A DNA stretch of 64,000 nt, from the NCBI GenBank assembly GCA_030549495.1, contig JAUIRK010000110.1:620001-684000 (forward strand). Reading direction: 5' to 3'. The position numbers were made by a program, and so were the translations under genes. A model generated the notes under the pieces. It did not search any database. It saw nothing but the letters and a program-made list of their open reading frames with translations, and was not told the origin of the DNA. How positions within the stretch are numbered: position 1 is the stretch's first letter; every line of letters begins with the position of its first letter. The stretch comes from Nectonema munidae (taxonomy: Eukaryota > Nematomorpha > Nectonematoida > Nectonematidae). Of this stretch, positions 53,570-64,000 are shown in pieces.

Positions 53570-56500
53570 ATGAACTGACTCATGTTTATTGGAGTCTCTT
53601 ATGCAGTTAGCTCACATTTTAGTCCAAATGAATGATGAGAAGTTAGTGTTTGGATGTTTTACAACGACTTTCATTCGTTATTTTCAGTATCTTTTTCCTG
53701 ATAAAATGATCAGCTAAAACTATTAAAGAATGCATTACAATAAGCAGCTGATTTGGTGCAATATGCCAGAAGGATAGCAAATAAAAGAAATTAGTTGCGC
53801 ATCACAACTCTAGAAGTTTGTCTTCCTTAAGGACTGATTCCCCATCTTTTAATTGACCCCAAATGTAGCCTAAATTTATCCTTTTCATAGGAGATTCAAC
53901 TGTGTATGTGTTTGCTTATAAACTATTTTTATGCGATATTGCGTGATGCACATATAAAATCTTCGAGTAGAGACAGACGTTTTTCACGCCTAGCAATATA
54001 AAAGCATGCAGAAACTCTCGAAGATTAGAAATAGAGAGCTAAGTGCGATGTCAAAAATTGCGAAACAAAGAAAGTGCATAAAATGAAAGGCAGGATGTCT
54101 ACAGCGACATCGGATATTATTTTCAATGTTCGTGTGTTTCTCTTAAAGTGATCGCAATAACCCATCATGATGAGCTGTTTTCAACTCTAATCAACATTTA
54201 TTTGCTCTCTGCTCAAACGTCAACTATGGCTAAACCCTTATCCTTAAATTTTCACCAGAAATTATTAAAATATGCAATTTTTCCACTAGATTGCAATTGA
54301 ATGCTAATTGGTCTTTTTAGTTTGTATCACACAATCACCATTTTATATTATCATCAATTTTATTAAGCTCTGCATATAAGATATCTATCTCCCTTATAAA
54401 GACACGCTTGCCATGATTTTCAACTTAATCATAGCAGCATACCATATTCAACTCTAAATTGGATTTTTGACCTAAATTTCAAAATACAGTATCTCTTTGA
54501 GTATAAGTCAAGGTTTTTCTCATTGAAATCAAGCATGAAAGTCAGGCATAGTAAAGAGTCAGTCATGCTTAGAGAAAATACTGGGCACTTGACAGAAGCA
54601 GTTTCGCAAAAGGTATGCCCCTGGATGAGCGTGACACAAGTGGTTATGAGTTGCATCTGTTATCATTAAAATGCTAAACACTCATTCGAGATCTAAATAA
54701 ATTGGCTCCTTTCATGCTATTCAATATTTTGGGGACAACCTTATAGAACTACTAATTTCTTGTCTGTTTACAATAGAGTAAATGTGCCTATCAGGTATGT
54801 GTTTTATGTTTTGTTCAATTTTGCCGTTTGCCAAAAATTTAGTTGTGAATATTTTTATTTTTCATTTCAAGATGTATCAGAGTTGATTTAATTTCTGCAT
54901 AATTTTCTTTAAATTTACCTTCGTATTTACTCAATATCGCCTTTCTTCAAAGATATACGGTATATGAAGTTCTTTTTATATTTTAAGTGAAATAATTCAA
55001 CTGTAATATTCTTTGACTTGAAAAATGAAAATAAAAAAACTTGAAATAAAATATTGATGTCTCATATATGGTAAATGTTTTAAACGAAACAAAGTGTTGT
55101 GGTTTTTATTTAAGGAAACAAAGTGTAGGAGAATTCTGAACTTTAGGGAAGTGGACTTGCATTGCAATGTAATTGCCAGTTTCGTCAAAATGTAACTCAC
55201 AAGGCTAACAAATTATTTAATGAAAATGGAATTACGTATTTTTTCAAAAAAGTTAAAAATTTCAAATATCTTCTGGTTCAAAATCAAAGTCTGAGAGTCA
55301 AAAGTATGGTAAAGAAGTCACAATAGTCTTTTAAACAAAAAATAAATTGGAGAAATTCTTGTCTAGAAATAATGGGTCTTTTATTCACCAACAATTTATT
55401 ATTCCAGATATTCGAATGTGTTGACACCTGCAAAATACTCTTTCTTGGACGACCACTTCTAGAAACTTACAAAATAATCTATGTGAGTGTATGTCTGAAA
55501 CAACTCTTAATTTATTTCAACTCCACTAACGAATTATTCTGTGTTTACTTGACTCATAAGAAATGTTGATATAATGTATAATTATTACAAAAAAATTTTT
55601 TTAAGTATTTTTTGCAGTTTTAACATTTCCTTGTACCTCCTGACTTACAACTTTTACCTGCCACTTCTCGATGTGAGCTTAGAATTATTCAGTACTTAGC
55701 TTGAGATGTAGGATGTAAAACCTCAATCAATATAAATCCCGGATCTCTTCGGTACATACATCTCTAGAAACTACTAAACGCTCTATAATGCGATCACGTT
55801 AAAAATGATCCCTTTCAGGAGTTACATTTTTGATTTTAAGGTGTAATGCGCGTCTCAGAGTTTTTGGATTTTAATGATGGATTTTCTCTATTTCACTAAA
55901 TCTTCATCTATTGCCATACTTTTCGGAGTCTTCTTCGTATATTCTTCTATAGCCGAGATTTTGATAAAAGCGTGCAAAAATATAGTAGGTAAGTTGGAAC
56001 ATATCTCGTCCGAAACAGCACCTTTAATTTTCGTAAAATTAAAAGGGATGCCCCCTTTCTGATCTTTCGATCATCTCATATAAATTATTATAGAGTCAAA
56101 ATTTGGAAGGTCTTTATTCGAATTTTTCATGACCGTATTTTAGACTAATACAAAGGCGTTCATTTGAGATGAAAGAATAGAAAGATGTGAATATTTACTA
56201 AATGATGTGTATTAAAATTTTACCTTGATTTTGTATGGCAGCATAATTACAATACGCACAGAAATATGTGCTAGTAGAGCACTTCACGGATATCTTTGAT
56301 GCCCGTTTAACAAGAGCTATTCTGGAGCGTGGTCGGTCCTTCATATATTTTAAAAATAGAGCCAAAGAAGGGTAAAATAAGACAGTTTTGTAAATTATTT
56401 ACATTGATCGTAGAGTTCTACTACACACAGCGTTATCATCATACTATATGCTCGTTATGGGTTTCTTTTTCCATTAGGAAGCTATCTAGCTGTAGGAAGC

Positions 56501-56850
56501 TTTTTCTAACCAGTCGTAAGTCGGATAGCATTCAAAATGGCTAACACGAGCGTTATACTTCAGGTCATACGATATCAATATATAAAAGCTCTTTATTGTT
56601 TTATTATCAATTTTATAACAAAACAAATTTAATAAATTTAAATAAATACTCTTGTAGAAAGGAAACAAAAATTTAAAGTTCACTGGTGTCTGGTTGTATG
56701 TTATCTACAATTTCTTGATGCGAACAATCGAGAAAAAGATCAGACAGTCAGTCTGGCATAGCAAGAGGGTGAAGGGCCTCACAAAAGAAGGTGATAGGAG
56801 CGTTGTGGGATGCAGAAGAAATAGAGGCATCGAAGCTGGGTGAGGCAGAC
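53570..56850. other. Long stretch of AT-rich sequence, no gene seen
   Basis: Open frames at 54429, 54997, 55372, 55874 and 56329 are short, low in complexity and without motifs. CCAGTCGTAAGTCGGATAG at about 56508-56526 resembles TAACTCGGATAGGTCGTCGT near 58685 on the other side of the Tigger gene and may be part of that element. Confidence 0.35.
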
Positions 56851-56859
56851 TTGGGGGTT

Positions 56860-58430
56860 TTCTTTATAAACTTGCTTAATTTAGTTTGTATCATATGCTT
56901 TTTTCTCCTCTTCATGAATTTCTTTGTACGGCCTCATTGTTTCTTGCATAGTTCTTTCTATTCGGGCAAAGCGTTCAACATTTGGATCCATGCTTTCAAT
57001 TTTTTTAGCATAGCGTTCATCATAGTCATGACCTCGGATAGCCCTTTTACAGTAAACTTTTTTTCTGGTATTTCTTCTTTTTCAGCTTCTCTTCTTTCTT
57101 CTCCTATTTCTAGGAGTTCTTCGTTTGTTAACTGCTCATATTCTTCAGTTATTAGTTCTTCAATGTCTTCTTCATCACACTTTAATTCCTGCTGAGTTGC
57201 CAAACGAACAACTTTTCCTCGGACATTGCTTAACTCTTCCCGTTATCAAAACTAAAAATCTTGAAAAAAGCGCTTTTTGCACTGTTTACATACCCTGGCA
57301 TACATTTTTCTGTTACAAAATCGCAAGCTTTAGCAACATGCTTGATGTGGTGATAATCACGCAAAGTCAAGCCAGGGTTTGCATCCATAGCTTCGATAGC
57401 CTGATCAAAAGAAATGCGCAAATAGTGCGCCTTAAAGGTAGAAATCACTCCTTGATCCATAGGTTGAACGAGAGGAGTAGTATTAGCAGGAAAAAACACA
57501 ACTTTTACATTTGGATAAATATCATTCAAGTAAGTAGGATGGCCAGGCGCATTGTCAAGCACCAATAAAATTTTAAAAGGAATGCCTTTATCACTGCAAT
57601 ATTGACGCACTTCTGCAACACAACAGTTATTAAACCAATCCTCAAACAGTGCGCGTGTCATCCACGCTTTTTGCTTACTTCGATAATAAATAGCGAGAGT
57701 ATGCTTATTCACGTTTTTTTAAATTTGTGTCCTGCACTGTTTCCACCAATCAATAAAGTGAATCTTTCTTTAATTCTCTTGTGCCATAGGGCACTTGAGA
57801 ATTCTTTAAGTCCCTTTTGGCATTTTCTTCCGAAACAAAGCTGTTTCATCTACATTAAAAATTTGTTTTGGCAAATATCCCTCATTTTCAATCAATTCAT
57901 CAAAATTTTCCAGAAATGCGTTAGCGGCAGGCTGATCATAGTTTGCATCCTCACATCTCGACAACACGTGATGAACCGGATAACGCTCTCAAAGACGACG
58001 AAACCATCCATTACTAGCTATGAATTCTAATGATGCGTATTCCTCACCTGCACGTTCTTTCAACATACGAAATAAACTTCTAGCTTTACTTTGTACTGCT
58101 TGCAACATCACTTTCTCACCTCTTTGTTTATTATCTTCCAACCAAGTAAAAAACAACTTTTCCATCTCAGCAATCGGTCTTTCACGATTTTTGGTAATCA
58201 TCGTTGATTTAATGGGGGCTGCTGCTTTCACTGCTTCTCTAATGCGATCTTTGTTTTTCAAAATTGAAAACACCGTTGAGTGGAAAAGAGAGAAGATCTC
58301 TAGCAATAGAATTTACTTTTTTTTCCATCTTCATACTCTTTTATCACTCGTATCTTTGTCTCTCTCCAACGACAGTGCTTTTTTCGCTTTCTTTATAGAA
58401 TTGCCGTCTGTTTTAAATTGCAATTCCTCT
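56860..58430 (-). pseudogene. Tigger/pogo-type DDE transposase (TIGD1-like), broken
   Basis: In gene order on the - strand: an N-terminal helix-turn-helix (STVFSILKNKDRIREAV, start damaged) and a CENP-B-like DNA-binding region (FFTWLEDNKQRGEKVMLQAV, then YASLEFIASNGWFRRL). Then comes the DDE core: FNVDETALFRKKMPKG (first Asp, stop soon after), ILLVLDNAPGHPTYL (second Asp) and ANTTPLVQPMDQGVISTFKA (third Asp), with LTLRDYHHIKHV downstream. The C-terminus has DIEELITEEYEQLTNEELLE, then KKFTVKGLSEV and TQTKLSKFIKK, as in TIGD1-like proteins. There are several stops and frame changes, so it is inactive. Tigger elements insert at TA. Confidence 0.88.
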
Positions 58431-58980
58431 TATAAACCATCATAGTAAGGCTAAAATAATGATAGTATAAATGAATGAATGATTATATAAATAAATACAA
58501 TATAATATAAAATAAATATACTATGTATTATAAAATGTTACACTTCAATGATATTTACTCAATGCCGTGAATGTGAGATGCTGCACTGCCGTAATTGTCG
58601 TACGCAAATCCGAGCGCTGCCGAACCTACAACAATATATGCGCTGCGTTGCATATACATTACTTCGGCATAAGTGCGAGTGGTTGTAACTCGGATAGGTC
58701 GTCGTAACTCGCATATTATGTGTACACTAGGGATACAACTATTTTTGAATTCACAACCAACCCTGTACTATTTTTGGATGAACTTTTGCGTAAAAACAAC
58801 AAAAATTAGGTTTTTTCCGTTTAATATTGAAAAAAGGTCACCCATAACCCATCATCAAATAAGCACTCAACATACTAACAGTTAACCCTGAAATGAATTG
58901 AAAATGCATGACTAAAAATTCAGTATTATCGTATTGAGTAAATTTTTTCAAAAAGTTTATTGATTAAAAAAGCAAAAAAA
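58431..58980. other. Sequence between Tigger and the next gene, no gene seen
   Basis: A GC-richer part at about 58560-58720 is probably the 5' end of the Tigger element (it lies where its TIR is expected) but no TIR pair could be fixed. Confidence 0.4.
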
Positions 58981-58986
58981 ACTTGA

Positions 58987-60130
58987 CTAAAAGTTGAAAG
59001 AGGACAGACAAATCATTAGATGCGATGAAATGCAATGGCAAGTTTTGCTTTTACATACTTTATACAAATCCTGCATAACTTTGATGGATCTTTCACAACA
59101 CTGATTGCTTCTCGGAATATTGATTTTTGAAGGCTCTTGTAACCAATGCGTTTTGAAACATTTGGAAGCTTTTTTGTACGGTTTTAAAGCATTTGTCAAT
59201 TCCTTATATGTTTCTAATCGAAACGTTTGATCATTGAACCAAGCGGAGCCCAAACATATGAAACAAAATCATAACTTGGTTGAAAATGGTTTCTCAATTC
59301 GGACAATAAAAAGTATGCTGGAATAACTAGAATGGCTCGTGTATTCCATCTCGCCTTACTAATATTTGGAATTTTTGGAACTTAATGAAAGGAAGGATTT
59401 TGTTTTCGTTTAAAAATTAGAAAGAGTTCACTAAATTGTACCAAACCTTCATATCGTCTCTCTAGGCGACTTGCTCTTCAATTACATACGTTCCATTTTT
59501 GTAGCTCTTCGTAATTTGACATCAGCAGCTCCCCAACAAAAAAATACTCCACATCAGGCTTACGATTAGAAGTAGGAGCCGTTCATCCATGAAAACTCAA
59601 AAATACGACCCAAGACGTGATGCTGACAGCTGACGAATTGAGGTTTAGTCAAATTTTTGGTAAAAACATGTTTTACAGTCTCACTACAACTCCATTTTTT
59701 GCCGGTGTTTACAGTAGTTGTACCGCAAACTATCATCAAAATCGAGCTCCACAAATTAAATTCATCTAAAACATTAGCGATTCCTTCAGAAATAGACGCC
59801 GCTTTGCCATCATTTAATTTTATGACACTCAATTTTACTTCTTTTGTTTCATTTTTGATAACAATCGCCTGAAATTCACAATCTTCAATGTTTTTGCCGT
59901 CGAAGTGTAAACTCCATTCATACTTGTGTAAATTTTCGATTAAAATGTTTCATTTTGTTAGCCTCTCGAAACCTTGCTGTGTTGGTGACGGTATATTAAT
60001 ACCTTCTTGAGACAGTTGTTCACGTATTTTCGATGCTTTTCTAGTGGATATATTGGCTTGGGACACAAGTCTTGTTGCTATTGCACATTTACTTCTAGTG
60101 CTGTTTCGTATCTTGGAAAACATATATTCA
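58987..60130 (-). pseudogene. Broken gene of a repeat family found in arthropods (DDE-like, unassigned)
   Basis: On the - strand the pieces form one protein: STRKASKIREQLSQEGINIP, then YEWSLHFDGKNIEDCEFQAI, EVKLSVIKLNDGKAASISEG, CGTTTVNTGKKWSCSETVKH and KPQFVSCQHHVLGRIF. After a damaged middle come SAWFNDQTFRLETYKELTNA, LKPYKKASKCFKTHW and NIPRSNQCCERSIKVMQDLY. I recognise this as a protein type that recurs in many arthropod genomes as uncharacterised repeats. The HFDGK and CGTTTVNTG (usually Asp-Thr-Thr) blocks look like the two first acidic motifs of a transposase, but I cannot place the superfamily. Several stops and frame changes are present. Confidence 0.6.
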
Positions 60131-63058
60131 TATGGAATTTATGTAGGAATGCGATTGCATCATAGCTTCCAACATAGCACACTCCTTTATCTAATAGATA
60201 ATAAAGGTAATAAACTAGGATTTCATAATTTAATTTTAGTGAATAATCGATATCGCTAAGATGTATTAGTCAAGAAATTAAATCTAAATAATGAGAATAG
60301 AATTCAAGCTGAGGAGAAATGAGCTCGAATAACAGTATATATATAGAGAGAGAGAGAGATGAGTAAATAAAATAATGATAAGCTCTCTCTACAAAATAAA
60401 AATATCAAATTAAAATGATTCCAAGTTATTATTCTCCACTCTTTATATTTGTATTTTAAATTATTTTCTGATCAACGTATTTACTTTAATTTTTGTGCTT
60501 TATGTTGACTAAATGATATACTTACATACATACATGCATACACTGTATCAAACAAGGCTCCACTAATAATGAAGATTCAAAGGCTTAGTGAAAAAAATCA
60601 AAATGACTCCTTAAAGCAACACCTTATCTCTTTTGTCGACCAAGTCAAACCCAGAGTGTTCAAGGGAGAAAGCAAATACACGCACATATGGCAGGTGCTC
60701 ACCTAATTCGGGTCAGATATCAAATACCCAAGAATGAAAAAACCTTTGCTGGATAGCACGTGTCCAGGCTTTCGAGTGTGGTGATGAACGCTGAATAAGT
60801 GTCAAAAACGGTGGGTCGCGATTCGTTCCTTCTCGCGAAAAGTTTTTAGAGTCTTCGGTCCAATTCAATTCTTCTTGAGCCCACTTCTTCATTCACAATT
60901 ATAAGCAATGTGGAAATATATTTTGCTATTTTTAAAAACCCCTTGAAACAAAAATAGTAATGAATTATCTTTATGTACTACTAATTAAATTGTCAATTAT
61001 TTATATACCAAAATTTTTGCTACCTCCCTACTTACCTATTCTTGTCATTTTTGGCCGAATAAGCTAAAAGCTTGAACATCTTTGCTTTGGACAGTGAGTC
61101 GCTAAACTCGGATGGTAGCTAGTGCACGTTTCACGCTATATCTCAAATGGAGAGGTTTGGACAGCCACCCTTTCTATTTAACTGATTAATTTTGGAAATT
61201 TCCAAATAAATTCTCCTTGTTTTGCAAAAAATTTTTTTAGGATGTTCGTTATTTGTATATATAACAATTTGTTCATTTGTGAATAGTATTTAAATTACAA
61301 GGTTACATACAATAATTTTTGGTTGTTTTTAAAGTGATTTTGGTAATTATCATAACATCGTGAATGGGAATCAAGTCTTTATTCATATAAAAAATTGAGA
61401 AATTGCTCTGTAAAAATCTTTATTATCTTTATTACAATATCATGGTATTAAATGGAAAACTAATATGTGTATTATGTTGAAAAAGAATATCCATATTATA
61501 TTTTCTGAAAGGAAAATTAAAAATTTAGATTAAGAAAATTTCCAAGATACTCGTTTTGTCAATAGCTTCGTTTCTAGGACCATATTTTGATTTATGTAAG
61601 TTGTCTGAAAATACGCGCACTCATCGCTACTGCCTGGAAAGTGTAACAAAAATTCTATATTTTTCGCTGTGAGTAGATTGATATACTTTCTCACTTCAAA
61701 TAGAATTTGTTTTCTTTTGAACTGATAGATTACACTAATGACGAGATAGTGTTACTTAAGGGCTAACAACAACAACAAGCATCTAGTCCTACAGACATAT
61801 CTTTAATCAGTCCTCCCATAAAAAATTTGAAAATTTTCTGAATTGTATTTGAATCTAGTTTGTGTAAAAGTTTTTTTCATAAAATAAGAGATATTGGATT
61901 TTTTGAGGAGCGTTTGACATGGTTTTTTAGGGGCACTTAAAATCCTGCTTTGGGAAAAATGCTCCTTTGTATACAAATTCAAAATATAAGTGTTTTCATT
62001 TTTGGATATTTAGTTGGCTGGCTTGTTAGTTAATTGTTAAGTTAACTGAAATTTACCTTTTCCCCCAACAAATAGAACCCAAGTTTATTCTTTCGTAAGG
62101 GGTTTTTCATGGGCCCTGTTTTTCAGGCATCTAACGACTTACTTGATTATCTATCCCTGAGGGTAGTCTTGAAAAGAGGGCATTTTGTGATTTTGTTGGC
62201 ATAAATTGAATATTTTCCTTAGAAAAAAGGTTTTCTTTTATTTTCAGGAACACCTGATGAAGGCATGGCTGGAAAAAGTTATAGCAGTAAGCGGCTATCT
62301 TACTTTTCGGCGTTTTGAACCTCCTTCTTTTTTAAGCTGATTGTGAAAGTTCGGCCTGTTCTGCTAGCGATTCACTGCCAAGAAGTTGGGGGCAAAATTC
62401 TCAAGGTTCGCGATACCAACAAACTGTTCTCTTTTATAAAGTAACTCTTTTTTTCTTTATAGGAGTCGGGTTATTTCAGAATATTGAGTGAATGCTCAAC
62501 CAATCACAACCAAGTATTCCTTGATCTTGTTTGTCACTCAGTTTTACTTCAATTCTCGAATGTGTTTATACGTGAGCGCGAATGCGAGGGGTGGCGCCTT
62601 GCTTTCGCACTCCCAAATAAATTTATGTTCTTTCCATTCGACATCTTTATTTCAATTATTTAAAAGGATTTAAAGCTTCACTTATATGAATGATATCAGT
62701 AGAATTTCCATATTACCTTTCTTGTTTTAAGGCGAAGTGTTTGAACGCATACCTAAAATATCTCTTTATTAATTTGGTTTCATTGCTATAATTATTCACC
62801 ATGTAACAAAAAGTGTGTTTCAAAAAGTTTTTTTATTATGTTTTCCTAACATTTAAGGCATGCTGATTCTGAAAATCTGCTTTATTTTTGCACTGCTATA
62901 AGTTTTCATATTTTTTTCAAATTGAATAAATTTCATATACATATATATTTGTATATACATGTGTGACTAAATCATTTTATAAATCTTTATTAAAAGTTCA
63001 TATTTGAATTTTTTCAAATGTTTATTTTTTAGAAAAATACAAAAAAAAATCAAAATCG
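60131..63058. other. AT-rich stretch with a small GA microsatellite, no gene seen
   Basis: A TA tract and then a GA repeat lie at about 60338-60359. GC-richer patches at about 60600-60890, 61040-61150 and 62090-62600 contain no convincing frame; the open frame at 62488 has no motif. No repeat ends recognised. Confidence 0.35.
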
Positions 63059-63930
63059 TGTATTAGTTCGGCTCTTTCGCTTGTTTTCATCTGAACTTTG
63101 CCGAGTTAAATTCTAAACGTAATCTTTAATATCTTGGTGAAACCGCTCTGCGTGCTCCTCCAATACATCTCCAAGATTTGGCTTGAAAAAATCCATATGA
63201 AAATGTAAATAATGCATTTTAATTGACATTCTACAATTCAACTCTTTGTAACTTTTAATCAGTTCCGAAATCAATTCCTTGAAGTTTTCATCCTTATTTT
63301 TCACTAAGAACCCATCAACAACATTTCTGAATGCCATCCATGTTTTTTTTCTCATTTTTCGTCATCTGACTTTCAAAAATGTTCGTTTTGAGCATTTTTT
63401 AATTTGAGGACCAACTTTGCTTCAGAAACTTTTTGAAACATTCATCTCAACTCACATATCATCTGACTGTCAGAAGAGAAAGCCGTGATGAATTGTTTAG
63501 CAAGGCCAAGTTTGATATGGAGTGGTGATAAAAGGACTTTTTCTTTCTGTACCAGTGTAGTAAACTGGACATTATGACACCCAATTTTAAAAAATGTTTT
63601 TTTTGGCCAGACATTTTCTGTGTAATGCTTTTCTTTGCCCCTACTGTTCCATAAACAAAGGAAGCAAAGATACTTTGTATATCCACTCTGCATTCCCAAA
63701 AGCAAACCAATTATTTTGAAATCTCCTCAAATAGCCCAATTATACTTTTCATATTTTATCAATTCAAGTAAAATTTTCATAACTTTCTTTAAGTTGTGAG
63801 GAATGATCGATAGGTATTGAGGGATATTTGTTACCGTTATGAAGCAAAACTGCTTTCAAACTTTTTAAGGACGAATCAATAAATAAACGCTATTGATTGG
63901 AAAGATGAGATACTTCAATTTCTTCAAACA
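63059..63930 (-). pseudogene. Broken gene of a second repeat family found in arthropods
   Basis: On the - strand: LFIDSSLKSLKAVLLHNGNK, then IDHSSQLKESYENF, YTKYLCFLCLWNSRGKEKHY, FKIGCHNVQFTTLVQKEKVL, SPLHIKLGLAKQFITAF and, after a frame change, KTWMAFRNVVDGFLVKNKDE, ELNCRMSIKMHYLHFHMDFF and EEHAERFHQDIKDYV. I recognise the CFLCLW(D/N)SR and ERFHQDI blocks from uncharacterised proteins repeated in many arthropod genomes. The FIDSSK / LHNGN and CxxC / HxxxxH-like residues suggest a transposon-derived nuclease or DNA-binding protein, but no function can be given. There are at least three frame breaks, and the gene may continue beyond the window on its 5' side. Confidence 0.6.
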
Positions 63931-64000
63931 AACCTGAAATATTTGAACAAAACCGAGAGTATTAGACATAGAATAAAAACCTGAAAAGTCTTTGTGTCTA
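63931..64000. other. Window edge, nothing assigned
   Basis: Short AT-rich end of the window, upstream of the broken gene on the - strand. Confidence 0.3.

Noticed and set aside
56508-58720. TCGGATAG words at both sides of the Tigger gene as its TIRs
   Set aside because: The words are in the same orientation rather than inverted, and no TA-flanked ends could be aligned.
1-64000. LTR retrotransposon or virus-like element
   Set aside because: No paired long direct repeats, protease, integrase, capsid or envelope signature was seen; all reverse transcriptases here are of LINE type.

Overview
This is AT-rich animal DNA with no recognisable host gene. It is a stack of transposable elements inserted into one another. 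Short introns (62 and 68 nt in one candidate gene), RTE, CR1-like and I/R1-like LINEs, tRNA-derived SINEs, and hAT, piggyBac, Tigger and Mutator-like (MULE) transposons fit an invertebrate, most likely an arthropod. I cannot name the species.

1-10118: an old CR1/Jockey-group LINE (LINE A, + strand). Its ORF1 is split by a nearly complete LINE of another clade (LINE B, 1312-6495, - strand) with a 14-15 bp target duplication. The end of its ORF2 is split by a tRNA-derived SINE. 10450-22801: a MULE with exact 9-bp target duplications and inverted repeats of about 280 bp. Its gene on the - strand joins a PHD-like zinc finger, an OTU cysteine-protease domain and a MULE DDE transposase. A second inverted-repeat element (11601-18281) sits inside it, holding a truncated LINE, an 88-bp minisatellite and the end of an hAT gene.

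22802-30100: hAT MITEs with G tracts, two copies of an hAT gene piece about 3 kb apart, and the end of a piggyBac element. 33067-35697: a decayed, diverged second copy of the PHD-OTU-MULE gene. 36826-41790: a 3'-clipped LINE (LINE C) of the same family as the fragment at 12069. 42026-46957: a piggyBac transposon whose gene is split by an hAT element (exact 8-bp duplication), which itself holds a MITE, a short minisatellite unit, a SINE and an inverted-repeat element.

47446-64000: remnants of LINE, RTE, hAT and Tigger elements, plus two broken genes that look like repeat families common in arthropods. These are separated by long AT-rich stretches in which I see no gene. The most interesting object is the PHD-OTU-MULE gene, because two diverged copies keep the same domain order.
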